A stretch of DNA of 64,000 bases from Cupriavidus taiwanensis (GTDB taxonomy: Bacteria; Pseudomonadota; Gammaproteobacteria; Burkholderiales; Burkholderiaceae), in contig NZ_LT976853.1 in the NCBI RefSeq assembly GCF_900249755.1, forward strand, positions 222,011 through 286,010, given 5' to 3'. Made by a program: the position numbers and the translations under genes. Shown one piece after another: positions 18,557 through 28,207 of this stretch. The notes under the pieces are model-generated. The model worked only from the letters and a program-made list of their open reading frames with translations. It was not told where the DNA came from and ran no database searches. Position 1 is the first letter of the stretch; every line of letters begins with the position of its first letter.

Positions 18557-19738
18557 GTGTCCCCGCGTCCGTCCCAGCCGTGCCAGTCCGCTTGTGCCGC
18601 GCCCGCCTCGGCGCAACGCCGCCGCCTGCTGGGCGCCGCCGCGTTGTCGGCGGCATGGCCGCTGCATGCCCAGTCCAGGCCGCCGGCACCGCCGCCGGGG
18701 TATCCGTCCGGGTATGACGCGACCATTGCCGGCGCGCTGCGCGAAGGCATGGTCACGGTGTACGCGTCGACCGACCTGGACGTGGCACGGCCGCTGATCA
18801 CGGCATTCGAGGCGCGCTATCCCGGCATCCGCGTGCACTACCAGGACCTCAACACGGTCGAGCTCAACCAGCGCTTCCTGGCCGAGACCGCGGCGCTGTC
18901 CGGTCAGCCCCCTGGCCCCGGAGCAGCTTTTGCCGACGTGCTGTGGAGCACCGCCATGGACCTGCAGATCAAGCTGGTCAACGACGGCCATGCGCAGCGC
19001 TACGCCTCGCCCGAGCGCGCCGGCCTGCCGGGCTGGGCGGTGTGGCGCGACGAGGCCTGGGGCACCACCTTCGAGCCCGCGGTGATCGTCTACAACCGCC
19101 ACCACCTGGCCGGCATGCGCCCGCCGCGCAGCCGCAGCGGCCTGGCGCGGCTGCTGCAGGAGCATGCGCCGCGCTGGCACGGCAAGGTGGTGACCTATGA
19201 CGTGGAGCGTTCGGGGGTGGGCTACCTGCTGGCGCAGCAGGACGCGCGCATGGGCAGCGAGTTCTGGTACCTGGCGCAGGCGCTGGGCCGGGCCGGGGTG
19301 CAGCTGTCGGCATCGACCGCGGAGATGATCGAACGCATCGCCAGCGGCGAGCTGGTGATGGGCTACAACCTGCTGGGGTCCTATGCCTTGTCGCTGATGC
19401 AGCGCGGCGCGGCCATCGATGTGATCGCGCCGAGCGACTACACGCTGGTGATGTCGCGCGTGGCCTTTATCGCGCGGCGTGCGCCGCGGCCCAATGCGGC
19501 GCGGCTGTGGCTGGACTACCTGCTGTCGCGCGAGGGCCAGGCGCTGCTGGCCAAGTCGACCTCGCAGCTCTATACCATCCGCACCGATACCGACAGCGTG
19601 CATACGGCCGCGGCGCTGTCGGAGCGGCTCGGCTACGCGCTCAAGCCGATCAGCGTCGGCCCGGGCCTGCTGGCGGCGCAGGACGGCATGCGCAAGCGCG
19701 CGTTCCTGGCGCGCTGGCGCGAGGCCATGCGCGGCTAG
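18557..19738 (+). CDS. ABC transporter substrate-binding protein, iron/FbpA-like class
   Basis: 393 residues if started at GTG 18557. A Tat-like export signal (QRRRLLGAAALSAAWPLHA) precedes the mature chain, which opens VTVYASTDLDVARPLITAFE, the classic start of class-II (ferric ion/spermidine/thiamine) binding proteins. ELVMGYNLLGSYAL and RLWLDYLLSREGQALLAKS are also family-like. No ABC permease or ATPase follows. In Burkholderiales, such orphan binding proteins next to a TctD/TctE pair may act as the periplasmic input of the sensor. The start codon is uncertain because no ATG precedes the signal peptide. Confidence 0.75.
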   Translation: MSPRPSQPCQSACAAPASAQRRRLLGAAALSAAWPLHAQSRPPAPPPGYPSGYDATIAGALREGMVTVYASTDLDVARPLITAFEARYPGIRVHYQDLNTVELNQRFLAETAALSGQPPGPGAAFADVLWSTAMDLQIKLVNDGHAQRYASPERAGLPGWAVWRDEAWGTTFEPAVIVYNRHHLAGMRPPRSRSGLARLLQEHAPRWHGKVVTYDVERSGVGYLLAQQDARMGSEFWYLAQALGRAGVQLSASTAEMIERIASGELVMGYNLLGSYALSLMQRGAAIDVIAPSDYTLVMSRVAFIARRAPRPNAARLWLDYLLSREGQALLAKSTSQLYTIRTDTDSVHTAAALSERLGYALKPISVGPGLLAAQDGMRKRAFLARWREAMRG

Positions 19739-19762
19739 CGCCGGTCATAGCCCCGGCGGGGC

Positions 19763-20506
19763 TCAGGGCACCAGGTCGGGGGTATCGAGGCCGCCGTCCT
19801 GCACCCCGGCGCAGACCTGCCGGCATAGCGTGGACAGTTCCTGGTCCAGCTCGGCCATCGGCCGCGGCACGTAGCCGTGGCGCAGCGCCGGGGAAAACTT
19901 CAGGGTGTCGATGAAGGCGTCGGACAGGCGCTCGGCGTTGGCGTCGAGGTCGAAGTCCTGCGGCGAGAACAGCCAGTGCGCCAGCACCCCGCCCACCGCG
20001 GCGTGGAAGGCGTTGACGGCGAGGTCCAGGTCCAGGTCGGCGGGCAGCTGGCCGCGCTCCAGCGCCAGGCGCAGGTGCTCGCGCATCTTGACCAGCCCTT
20101 CCTGGTGCGACTGGCGCTGGCGCTCGAAGATGGCGCCGTTGTCCTGCACCATTTCGCACTTGTGGAAGATGATCTCGAAGACCCGGCGCCAGCGCGGGTT
20201 GACCACGGTCTGGCGCATCACATAGGCGCAGATGTCGCGGATGCCGCCGAGCGGGTCTTCCTGGCGCGCCAGCCGTTCCGGCTCGCACAGCGCCTCGACC
20301 GGCAGGTGGACACGGTCGCACATGGCGGCGAACACGTCGCTCTTGTTCTTGAAGTGCCAGTAGATCGCGCCGCGGGTGACCCCCGCCGCCTCGGCAATGT
20401 CGGCCAGCGACGGGCGTGCCACGCCGCGGGCGTGGAACACGGCTTCGGCCGCGTCGAGTATCCGGTGGCGCGTTTCAAGCGCCTCTTCCTTGGTGCGTCT
20501 GACCAT
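19763..20506 (-). CDS. acrR: TetR/AcrR-family repressor of the efflux operon
   Basis: 247 residues. The N-terminal helix-turn-helix is typical of AcrR/TtgR (RRTKEEALETRHRILDAAE, then LADIAEAAGVTRGAIYWHFK at about 34-53). A drug-binding C-terminal domain of the AcrR type follows. It is divergent from acrA-acrB-oprM, the classical arrangement. The operator lies 320 bp upstream of its start, inside the acrA promoter. Start ATG 20504-20506 gives the standard MVRRTKEEA N-terminus; the longer reading adds a non-conserved Pro/Arg-rich stretch. Confidence 0.9.
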   Translation of the reverse strand: MVRRTKEEALETRHRILDAAEAVFHARGVARPSLADIAEAAGVTRGAIYWHFKNKSDVFAAMCDRVHLPVEALCEPERLARQEDPLGGIRDICAYVMRQTVVNPRWRRVFEIIFHKCEMVQDNGAIFERQRQSHQEGLVKMREHLRLALERGQLPADLDLDLAVNAFHAAVGGVLAHWLFSPQDFDLDANAERLSDAFIDTLKFSPALRHGYVPRPMAELDQELSTLCRQVCAGVQDGGLDTPDLVP

Positions 20507-20826
20507 GATTGTCTCTGGTGCCGGCGGCATGACGCGATGAAGCCGCCATGGCCAGCCTTGTTGGTTCTCCCCGGGGTGCGGACGCTGGGCTGCCGCACGG
20601 GCCGGCGCTCGCGCCGGCGGGTCGTTGTCGTCACATGTCAATGGGGTTGCAGCTTGCGAGCCGACACGACGGCGCGCATCCTAACCCGAGCCGGCGGTTC
20701 GCGCCGTGATCCCGGGCGGGTGGAACGCATTTCGTACCGATCCGCTCTCTGGAGCGGCATGGTCTTGCGCCTTGTCGTGCCTTTGCGCGCAGGTTGTGCG
20801 CCGAAAGGCCCTCCCGCAACATCAAC

Positions 20827-20856
20827 TTAACATACATGCTTGAATGTATATATAAT
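20827..20856 (+). promoter_or_regulatory. acrA promoter with embedded AcrR-type operator
   Basis: -35 TTAACA (20827-20832) and perfect -10 TATAAT (20851-20856) are 18 bp apart. The spacer holds the dyad ACATACAT-GCTTGA-ATGTATAT (20830-20851), very like the ACATACAT...AATGTAT operator of E. coli acrR-acrAB as I recall it. Bound repressor would occlude both hexamers. Transcription would start near 20863, leaving a leader of about 255 nt before acrA. The rest of the 614-bp intergenic region between acrR and acrA shows no gene. Confidence 0.8.
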
Positions 20857-21120
20857 ACGCGCTTGCCCGGCATTCGGCCAGCCGCCCACTGTGACCTACC
20901 CAGCACGGCGGGCAATCCTGCCGCAGGCCAGCCGGTCAATTTATCCAGTCGTTACATAAAAGCCACCGTTCGTCGCAATCGTCACCGCGACGCCGCGATT
21001 TGTGGCTAGCATCACGCTTTTGTCCGCCGCAAACCACGCGGCGCGCTGTGTCGTTTCCGTTTGTCTGATGACAGTTCGGGGCAATGCGGCAAATCTCAAA
21101 TTGCCATCATGGGGTTATCG

Positions 21121-22371
21121 ATGAGGAAGTCCCAACGTATCCGTTGCGTTGCTGCCTATGCACTAGCGGCGCTGTCAGCCGTGGCGCTTGTTGCCTGCGG
21201 CGACAAGAAGGCCGAAGGCGGCGCCCCGCCGCCGCCCGAAGTGGGCGTGGTCACCGTGACGCCGTCGCCGGTCGCCGTCGTCAATGAACTGCCGGGCCGC
21301 CTCGAAGGCGTGCGCACGGCCGAAGTGCGCGCGCGCGTCGAAGGCATCGTGCTGTCGCGCAACTACACCGAAGGCGGCGAAGTGAAGGCCGGCCAGGTCA
21401 TGTTCCGCATCGATCCCGCCCCCTACCAGGCCGAGCTGGCCTCGGCCCAGGCCGCGCTGCAGCGTGCCGAGGCCAACGCCGTGTCGGCGCGGCTGAAGGC
21501 CGACCGCTACAAGCCGCTGGTGGCCGTCAATGCGGTCAGCAAGCAGGAGTACGACGACGCCGTCGCCGCCGCCGGCCAGGCCAATGCCGACGTGGCCTCG
21601 GCCAAGGCCGCGGTGCGCACCGCCCAGATCAACCTGGGCTACACCACCGTGACCGCACCGATCAGCGGCCGCGCCGGCCGCGCGCTGGTGACCGAGGGCG
21701 CGCTGGTGGGCAAGGGCGAGGCCACCAAGCTGGCGCTGGTGGAACAGGTCGACCCGATGTGGGTCACCTTTACCCAGCCCGCCTCCGAGGTCACGCGCCT
21801 GCGCCGCGCGATCGAGTCCGGCGCGGTCAAGGGCATGAACGGCGGCGCCAAGGTGCACCTGTTCGTCGAGGACGGGCGCGAGTATGCGCAGACCGGCAAG
21901 CTGCTGTTCTCCGACATGACGGTCGACCCGACCACCGGCGCGATCACGCTGCGCGCGCAGTTCCCCAACCCGAACCGCGAGCTGCTGTCGGGCACCTTCG
22001 TGCGCGTGAAGATCGAGCAGGGCGTCGACGAGAACGCCCTGACCGTGCCGCAGCGCGCGCTGATCCGCGGCGCCCAGGGCGCCACCGTGATGGTGGTCGG
22101 CGCCGACGGCAACGTCGCGGCGGTGCCGGTCAAGGCGCCGCAGGCGATCGGCGACCGCTGGATCGTCACCGAAGGCCTGAAGGGCGGCGAGAAGGTGATC
22201 GTCGAGGGCCTGCAGAAGGTCAAGGTGGGCGCGCCGGCCAAGGCCGTGCCGTTCGTGCAGGCCGGCGCCTCGGCACCGGCCGCGACCCCGGCCGCGGCTT
22301 CCGCCGCTCCCGCCTCGGCGCCCAAGGCCGAAGCGAAGCAGGAAGCCAGCGCCGAGGGCAAGCAAGGCTGA
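21121..22371 (+). CDS. acrA: RND efflux periplasmic adaptor lipoprotein (AcrA/MexA type)
   Basis: 416 residues. The signal peptide ends in lipobox VALVAC (Cys26). Lipoyl-like halves (RLEGVRTAEVRARVEGIVL), a helical hairpin with Ala-rich repeats (about 100-165), TAPISGRAGRALVTEGALV and a beta-barrel follow, then an Ala/Pro/Glu-rich tail. ATG 21121 is preferred because it gives a compact lipoprotein signal; ATG 21109 is possible. It links the AcrB-like pump to the OprM-like channel. First gene of a three-gene operon. Confidence 0.92.
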   Translation: MRKSQRIRCVAAYALAALSAVALVACGDKKAEGGAPPPPEVGVVTVTPSPVAVVNELPGRLEGVRTAEVRARVEGIVLSRNYTEGGEVKAGQVMFRIDPAPYQAELASAQAALQRAEANAVSARLKADRYKPLVAVNAVSKQEYDDAVAAAGQANADVASAKAAVRTAQINLGYTTVTAPISGRAGRALVTEGALVGKGEATKLALVEQVDPMWVTFTQPASEVTRLRRAIESGAVKGMNGGAKVHLFVEDGREYAQTGKLLFSDMTVDPTTGAITLRAQFPNPNRELLSGTFVRVKIEQGVDENALTVPQRALIRGAQGATVMVVGADGNVAAVPVKAPQAIGDRWIVTEGLKGGEKVIVEGLQKVKVGAPAKAVPFVQAGASAPAATPAAASAAPASAPKAEAKQEASAEGKQG

Positions 22372-22440
22372 ACACCGCCGGGCCGCGACGGCTGACGCCA
22401 GCCGCGGCACACAGGGCTAGACAAAGAGGGAGCCAGTCTT

Positions 22441-25400
22441 ATGGCCAAGTTTTTTATCGACCGGCCGGTGTTCGCGTGGGTGCTCGCGCTGATCATCGTG
22501 CTGGGCGGCATATTGTCGATCCTGCAGTTGCCGATCGCGCAATATCCGAACATCGCCCCGCCGACGATCTCGGTCACCGCCACCTATCCGGGTGCGTCGG
22601 CCAAGACGCTGGAGGATTCCGTCACTTCGGTGATCGAGCAGGAGCTTAACGGCGCCCCCAACCTGCTCTACTACAGCTCCACCAGCGAGTCGTCTGGCCT
22701 GGCCAGCATCACCATCGCCTTTGCGCCGGGCTCGAACGTCGACCTGAACTCGGTCGAGGTGCAGAACCGCCTGAAGCGCGTGGAAGCGCGCCTGCCGGCG
22801 GAAGTGCGCCAGCAGGGCGTGCGCGTCGACAAGGCCGGGAACAACTACATGATGTTCCTGACCGTGTCGTCCAAGTCCGGCACGGCCAGCGCGATCCAGC
22901 TCGGCAACTACGTCTCGGCGCAGGTGATCGACTCGATCCGCCGCGTGCCCGGCGTCGGCCAGGCCGACCTGTTCGGCACCGAGTACGCGATGCGGATCTG
23001 GCTGGACCCGGCCAAGCTGACCGGCTACAACCTGACCCCGACCGACGTCACCGCCGCGGTGGGCGAGCAGAACATCCAGGTCGCCGTGGGCGAGCTGGGC
23101 GGCACGCCGTCGCCCAAGGGCACCGAGCTCAACGCCACCGTCACCACCGAAAGCCGGCTGACCACGCCGGAGCAGTTCGGCAACATCCTGCTGCGCACCA
23201 ACCCCGACGGGTCGTCGGTGCGCATCAAGGACGTCGGCCGCGTGGAACTGGGCGGCGCCGACTACTCGACCCAGGCCCGCACCAACGGCAAGCCGTCGGC
23301 CGCCATCGCCATCAAGCTGGCCCCGACCGGCAATGCGCTGGCCACCGCCACCGCGGTGCGCGCCAAGATGGAAGAGCTGGCCAAGAACTTCCCGGCGGAC
23401 TACGAGTACTCGGTGCCGTACGACACTTCGGCCTTCGTCAAGATCTCGATCGAGGAAGTGATCAAGACCCTGCTCGAAGCCGTGGTGCTGGTGTTCCTGG
23501 TGATGTACCTGTTCCTGCAGAACTTCCGCGCGACCATCATCCCGACGCTGGTGGTGCCGATCGCGCTGCTGGGTACGTTCGGCGCGCTGCTGGCATTCGG
23601 CTTCTCGATCAACGTGCTGACCATGTTCGGCATGGTGCTGGCCATCGGTATCCTGGTGGACGATGCCATCGTGGTGGTCGAGAACGTCGAGCGCATCATG
23701 AGCGAGGAAGGACTCTCGCCACGCGAAGCGACGCGCAAGGCCATGGGCCAGATCACCGGCGCCATCGTCGGCATCACGCTGGTGCTGACCGCGGTGTTCA
23801 TCCCGATGGCGTTCTTCTCGGGCTCGGTGGGCAACATCTACCGCCAGTTCTCGCTGTCGCTGATCGCCTCGATGGCGTTCTCGGCGCTGCTGGCGCTGAC
23901 GCTGACCCCGGCGCTGTGCGCGACGCTGCTCAAGCCGGTCGAGGCCGGCCACCACCATGAGAAGAAGGGCTTCTTCGGCTGGTTCAACCGCACCTTCGCC
24001 ACGGCGTCGACCGGGTACCAGGGCGTGGTCGCGCGCATCCTCAAGCGCAGCGGCCGCTACCTGATCATCTACGCGGTCATCATCGCCGGCGTGGTGGTGC
24101 TGTTCCAGCGCCTGCCGTCGTCGTTCCTGCCCGATGAAGACCAGGGCTACATGATCACCGTGGTGCAGCTGCCCAACGGCGCGACGCAAGACCGTACCAT
24201 CGGCGTGCTCAAGCAGATCGAGGACTACTACCTGCAGAAGGAAAGCAAGGTGGTGGACCAGATGATCACGGTGGCGGGCTTCTCGTTCTTCGGCCGCGGC
24301 CAGAACGGCGGTATCGCGTTCGTGCGCCTGAAGGACTGGAAGGAGCGCACCGGCGACGGCGAGACCGCGCAGGACCTGGTCGGCCGTGCCTTCGGCGCGC
24401 TGTCGTTCATCAAGGACGCGATCATCTTCCCGCTCAACCCGCCGGCGATTTCCGAGCTGGGCAACTCCTCGGGCTTCGACTTCCGCCTGCAGGACCGCAC
24501 CGGCCAGGGCCACGCCAAGCTGATGGAAGCGCGCAACATGATGCTCGGCATGGCCGCGCAGAGCCCGGTGCTGATGGGCGTGCGCCCGGAAGGCCAGGAA
24601 GACGCGCCGCAGCTGCAGATCGACATCGACCGCGAGAAGGCCAAGGCGCTGGGCGTCACGGTGGCGAGCATCAACTCGACGCTGTCGATCGCGTTCGGCT
24701 CCAACTACGTCAACGACTTCATCTATGAAGGCCGCGTGCGCAAGGTGATCGTGCAGGCCGAGGGCGCCGACCGCCGGCTGCCCGACGACCTGACCAAGCT
24801 GCGCGTGCGCAACAGCAACGGCGACATGGTGGCGTTCGCGGCGTTCGCGACCTCCAAGTGGGTGATGGGCTCGCCGCGCCTGGAGCGCTACAACGGCATG
24901 CCGGCGGTCAAGCTGGCGGGCCAGGCCGCGCCGGGCCGCAGTACCGGTGAAGCCATGCGCGTGATGGAAGAGAACTTCGCCAAGCTGCCGCCGGGCTTCG
25001 GCTTCGAGTGGTCCGGACAGTCGTACGAAGAACGCCTGGCCGGCTCGCAGGAACCGATCCTGTACACGCTGTCGCTGATCATCGTGTTCCTGTGCCTGGC
25101 CGCGCTGTACGAGAGCTGGTCGATCCCGTTCTCGGTGCTGCTGGTGGTGCCGCTGGGCGTGCTCGGCGCGCTGCTGGGCGTGACGCTGCGCGGCATGCCC
25201 AACGACGTGTACTTCAAGGTGGGCCTGATCGCGACCATCGGCCTGTCGGCGAAGAACGCCATCCTGATCGTGGAATTCGCCAAGGACCTGCAGGCGCAGG
25301 GCAAGGGCCTGATCGAGGCCACGCTGGAAGCGGTGCACCTGCGCTTCCGCCCGATCCTGATGACGTCGATGGCGTTCATCCTGGGCGTGCTGCCGCTGGC

Positions 25401-25593
25401 GATCGCCAGCGGCGCGGGCTCGGGCAGCCAGCGCGCCATCGGTACCGGCGTGATGGGCGGGATGATCACGGCCACGGTGCTGGCGATCTTCCTGGTGCCG
25501 GTGTTCTTCGTCGTGGTGCGCAAGCGCTTCAAGGGCAGTGCTCGCCAGCGCATGCTGGACCAGAAGTGGCACGACCCCCAAGAGGAAATCTGA
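22441..25593 (+). CDS. acrB: RND multidrug efflux permease (AcrB/MexB type)
   Basis: 1050 residues, matching AcrB/MexB. N-terminus [21 protein letters not shown]4 motif [18 protein letters not shown] (about 400-417) with the proton-relay Asp pair; the porter segment [18 protein letters not shown]; and TM10-12 segments [15 protein letters not shown] with the conserved Lys. It is a trimeric inner-membrane drug/proton antiporter. The 69-bp gap to acrA contains AGGGAG. It lies 2 bp from oprM, so the two are probably translationally coupled. Confidence 0.96.
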   Translation: MAKFFIDRPVFAWVLALIIVLGGILSILQLPIAQYPNIAPPTISVTATYPGASAKTLEDSVTSVIEQELNGAPNLLYYSSTSESSGLASITIAFAPGSNVDLNSVEVQNRLKRVEARLPAEVRQQGVRVDKAGNNYMMFLTVSSKSGTASAIQLGNYVSAQVIDSIRRVPGVGQADLFGTEYAMRIWLDPAKLTGYNLTPTDVTAAVGEQNIQVAVGELGGTPSPKGTELNATVTTESRLTTPEQFGNILLRTNPDGSSVRIKDVGRVELGGADYSTQARTNGKPSAAIAIKLAPTGNALATATAVRAKMEELAKNFPADYEYSVPYDTSAFVKISIEEVIKTLLEAVVLVFLVMYLFLQNFRATIIPTLVVPIALLGTFGALLAFGFSINVLTMFGMVLAIGILVDDAIVVVENVERIMSEEGLSPREATRKAMGQITGAIVGITLVLTAVFIPMAFFSGSVGNIYRQFSLSLIASMAFSALLALTLTPALCATLLKPVEAGHHHEKKGFFGWFNRTFATASTGYQGVVARILKRSGRYLIIYAVIIAGVVVLFQRLPSSFLPDEDQGYMITVVQLPNGATQDRTIGVLKQIEDYYLQKESKVVDQMITVAGFSFFGRGQNGGIAFVRLKDWKERTGDGETAQDLVGRAFGALSFIKDAIIFPLNPPAISELGNSSGFDFRLQDRTGQGHAKLMEARNMMLGMAAQSPVLMGVRPEGQEDAPQLQIDIDREKAKALGVTVASINSTLSIAFGSNYVNDFIYEGRVRKVIVQAEGADRRLPDDLTKLRVRNSNGDMVAFAAFATSKWVMGSPRLERYNGMPAVKLAGQAAPGRSTGEAMRVMEENFAKLPPGFGFEWSGQSYEERLAGSQEPILYTLSLIIVFLCLAALYESWSIPFSVLLVVPLGVLGALLGVTLRGMPNDVYFKVGLIATIGLSAKNAILIVEFAKDLQAQGKGLIEATLEAVHLRFRPILMTSMAFILGVLPLAIASGAGSGSQRAIGTGVMGGMITATVLAIFLVPVFFVVVRKRFKGSARQRMLDQKWHDPQEEI

Positions 25594-25595
25594 AC

Positions 25596-27080
25596 ATGAC
25601 CAAGACTCTGACCACACTGCTGCTGGTGGCCGGCGTTCTGACGGGGTGCACGCTGGCCCCCCACTATGACCGCCCTGCCCCGCCGGTGGCAGACAGCTTC
25701 CCGACGGCGCCCGACGGCTACGCCACCGCCGAGGTGAAGAGCGGCGAGACGCGCCGCGCCGCCGACATCGGCTGGCGCGAGTTCTTCCGCGACCCGCGCC
25801 TGCAGGCGCTGATCGCGACCTCGCTGGAAAACAACCGCGACCTGCGCACCGCGGCGCTGCGCATCGAGGAAGCGCGCGCGCTGTACCAGGTGCAGCGCGC
25901 CGACCTGCTGCCCACGGTCAACGCCAATGCCGGCTACACCCGCGCCCGCACCACCGCTGCCCAGTCGGCAACGGTGCTCGGCCAGCCCGGCGTCACCGAG
26001 GTCTACGAAGCGGGCCTGGGCATCTCGTCGTACGAGCTCGATTTCTTCGGGCGCGTGCGCAGCCTGTCCAATGCCGCGCTGGCGCAGTACTTCGCCACCG
26101 AAGAGGCGCGCCGCTCGGCGCAGATCTCGCTGGTCTCGGAAGTGGCCAAGGCCTACCTGGCCGAACGCGCCTACGCCGAGCAGTACGAGCTGGCGCGCGA
26201 CACCCTGAAGGCGCGCGAAAGCACCTACGGGCTGGCCAAGCAGCGCTTCGAGGCCGGCGCCACCTCGGCGCTGGACCTGCGCGACAACGAGTCGCTGGTG
26301 GCGCAGGCACGCGTGGCCGCGGCGCAGCTGGCACGCCAGCGCGCGCAGGCGCACAACGCGCTCGAAGTGCTGGTGGGCAAGCCCATCGGCACCATCGAGA
26401 ACCTGCCCGAGCCGATGCGCCTGTCGGACGAGCGCATCATCAGCGATATTCCGGCGGGGCTGCCGTCGGACCTGCTCGAGCAGCGTCCCGATATCCGCCA
26501 GGCCGAGCAGCAGCTGCTGTCGGCCAACGCCAATATCGGCGCGGCGCGCGCGGCGTTCTTTCCGCGCATCACGCTGACCGCCAGCGGCGGCAGCATCAGC
26601 CCGACCTTCTCCGGGCTGTTCGATGCCGGCACGCGCGCCTGGTCGTTCGCGCCGCAGCTGGTGCTGCCGATCTTCGACTTCGGCCGCAACCTGTCCAACC
26701 TGGACCTGGCCAACGTGCGCAAGAACATCCAGGTCGCCAACTACGAGAAGACCATCCAGACGGCCTTCGCGGAAGTGGCGGATGCGCTGGTGGCGCGCGG
26801 CACGCTGGAAGACCAGGTCACCGGCCAGCAACAGGTGCGCGACGCCGAGGCCGCGCGCTACGAGCTGTCGCGGCTGCGCTTCCGCAGCGGCGTGGCCAGC
26901 TACCTGGACGAGCTCGACGCGCAGCGCCAGCTGTTCACCGCGGAACAGGCGCTGGTGCAGGCTCGGCAGCTGCGGCTGAACAATGCGATCGATCTGTACC
27001 GGTCGCTGGGCGGCGGGTTGCAGGAGAGCAGCGCGGTGGCACAGCAGGCGCCGGCTGGGCAAGGCGTGGTAACGCAGTAG
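25596..27080 (+). CDS. oprM: RND efflux outer-membrane lipoprotein (OprM type)
   Basis: 494 residues. Lipobox VLTGC (Cys18) and two repeats of the outer-membrane factor fold, each with a long alpha-helical hairpin: RDLRTAALRIEEARALYQV and later PDIRQAEQQLLSANANIGAARA with the family FFPRI segment. It forms the trimeric exit duct. The final 30 codons are more G-ended than the rest of the gene. The operon is closed by repeats and a terminator. Confidence 0.95.
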   Translation: MTKTLTTLLLVAGVLTGCTLAPHYDRPAPPVADSFPTAPDGYATAEVKSGETRRAADIGWREFFRDPRLQALIATSLENNRDLRTAALRIEEARALYQVQRADLLPTVNANAGYTRARTTAAQSATVLGQPGVTEVYEAGLGISSYELDFFGRVRSLSNAALAQYFATEEARRSAQISLVSEVAKAYLAERAYAEQYELARDTLKARESTYGLAKQRFEAGATSALDLRDNESLVAQARVAAAQLARQRAQAHNALEVLVGKPIGTIENLPEPMRLSDERIISDIPAGLPSDLLEQRPDIRQAEQQLLSANANIGAARAAFFPRITLTASGGSISPTFSGLFDAGTRAWSFAPQLVLPIFDFGRNLSNLDLANVRKNIQVANYEKTIQTAFAEVADALVARGTLEDQVTGQQQVRDAEAARYELSRLRFRSGVASYLDELDAQRQLFTAEQALVQARQLRLNNAIDLYRSLGGGLQESSAVAQQAPAGQGVVTQ

Positions 27081-27102
27081 CGCAGCATCGCTTGCCGAGG
27101 GT

Positions 27103-27231
27103 TTGCTCCCCTCTCCCGCTTGCGGGAGAGGGGCCGGGGGTGAGGGCCGGGCGCTGGCAATTGCGACGGCCTGTACTTCGTCGACGCTCCCCGCCCTCAC
27201 CCCAACCCTCTCCCGCAAGCGGGAGAGGGAG
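27103..27231. repeat. REPIN-like palindromic repeat, family B, copy 1
   Basis: Outer hairpins CTCTCCCGCTTGCGGGAGAG and CTCTCCCGCAAGCGGGAGAG stand in inverted order around GGGGTGAGGGC...GCCCTCACCCC arms and a 45-bp core. The element sits between convergent oprM and the ompW-like gene. The core is inverted relative to copies at 41.7 and 54.1 kb. Confidence 0.85.
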
Positions 27232-27260
27232 TACACAATCGGTAGTTGGAGGGATAAGAG

Positions 27261-27285
27261 CCAGTGGTTTCGCCACTGGTTTTTT
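27261..27285 (+). terminator. Rho-independent terminator of acrAB-oprM
   Basis: CCAGTGG-TTTCG-CCACTGG followed by TTTTTT. The U-run lies on the plus strand only, so it ends the efflux operon. It is 6 bp from the stop of the opposing OmpW-like gene. Confidence 0.8.
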
Positions 27286-27291
27286 CGCCCC

Positions 27292-28131
27292 TCAAAACTT
27301 ATACGAAGCCGCCAAAAAGAACACCAGCGGATTCGGCTCCAGCTTCGTCTTCGAGGTCGACAGCACGGTCCCGTTGGCCGCCTTGATCGTCATCGTCGAC
27401 GTGGTCTTCAGCGGGATATACGTCACCGCCGCCGTCAGCCCCCAATGCTCGTCGAAGTTATACGTGCCGCCGACATTGAATACCGGCGCCCACGACGACG
27501 ACGCATCGGCGCTGACCGAAGTCGGCCCCGGAATGCCCGCCCCCGCCGCCAGGATCGCGCCGAGGTTGTTGTTGACCGAGCTGGCGAAGGCCGGATTGAC
27601 TTCGATGTTGGTAAAGAAGTTGTACGAGACCCCGACCCCCAGGAACGGCCGGAAGCGCGTGCCGGGCTCGAGGAAGTGGTACTGCACCATCGCCGCCGGG
27701 CTCCACTGGCGCGCCTTGGTGACGATCGGGTTCAGCGACGGGTCGCCCAGGCTCTGGCGGCCGAGCGCGCCGGCCGGGCCGGGCGGGATCAGCTCGCCGT
27801 GGCCATAGAGCTTGAACTCGGGCGGGATGCCGCCCACCGCGGTAATCGCGATATGGTCGGTGACGAAGTGGCTGAAGGTCAGCCCCAGCGTATCGGCGTT
27901 GGACGACGAGATGCTGCTGCCCGGCGCGGTGAAGCTCGACGGCAGCCCGAGCGGGTAGTTGATCGGCACGTCCAGCAGCGAGGTGGTGAGCGGGTCGCTC
28001 TGGCCATGGGTCTGGATATGGAACCAGCCGGCCGATACCACGTTGTCGCCCTTCTTCTGGGCGTGGGCAGGCAGGGCGAGGCTGGCCAGCGCGGCCAGCC
28101 CCAGCGCAAGCGTCAGGCGCAAGGTCTTCAT
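27292..28131 (-). CDS. OmpW/AlkL-family outer membrane protein
   Basis: 279 residues, longer than E. coli OmpW (about 212). A 24-residue Sec signal (ending LPAHA) is followed by alternating beta strands, the segment FRPFLGVGVSYNFF (about 155-170), YNFDEHWGLTAAVTYIPL and a C-terminal aromatic residue (ASYKF). OmpW/AlkL proteins form 8-strand barrels with a lateral hydrophobic gate and admit alkanes and other hydrophobic molecules. Its place at the end of the BVMO/GMC catabolic block makes uptake of the hydrophobic substrate its likely job. Longer extracellular loops account for the extra length. Confidence 0.85.
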   Translation of the reverse strand: MKTLRLTLALGLAALASLALPAHAQKKGDNVVSAGWFHIQTHGQSDPLTTSLLDVPINYPLGLPSSFTAPGSSISSSNADTLGLTFSHFVTDHIAITAVGGIPPEFKLYGHGELIPPGPAGALGRQSLGDPSLNPIVTKARQWSPAAMVQYHFLEPGTRFRPFLGVGVSYNFFTNIEVNPAFASSVNNNLGAILAAGAGIPGPTSVSADASSSWAPVFNVGGTYNFDEHWGLTAAVTYIPLKTTSTMTIKAANGTVLSTSKTKLEPNPLVFFLAASYKF

Positions 28132-28207
28132 GTTGTGTCCCCGGTCAGTGAAGTCACTGGTGATGCATTGGTGGAAGCGCCGGGGCTGCGATGGCCCCGG
28201 GCCGGCT

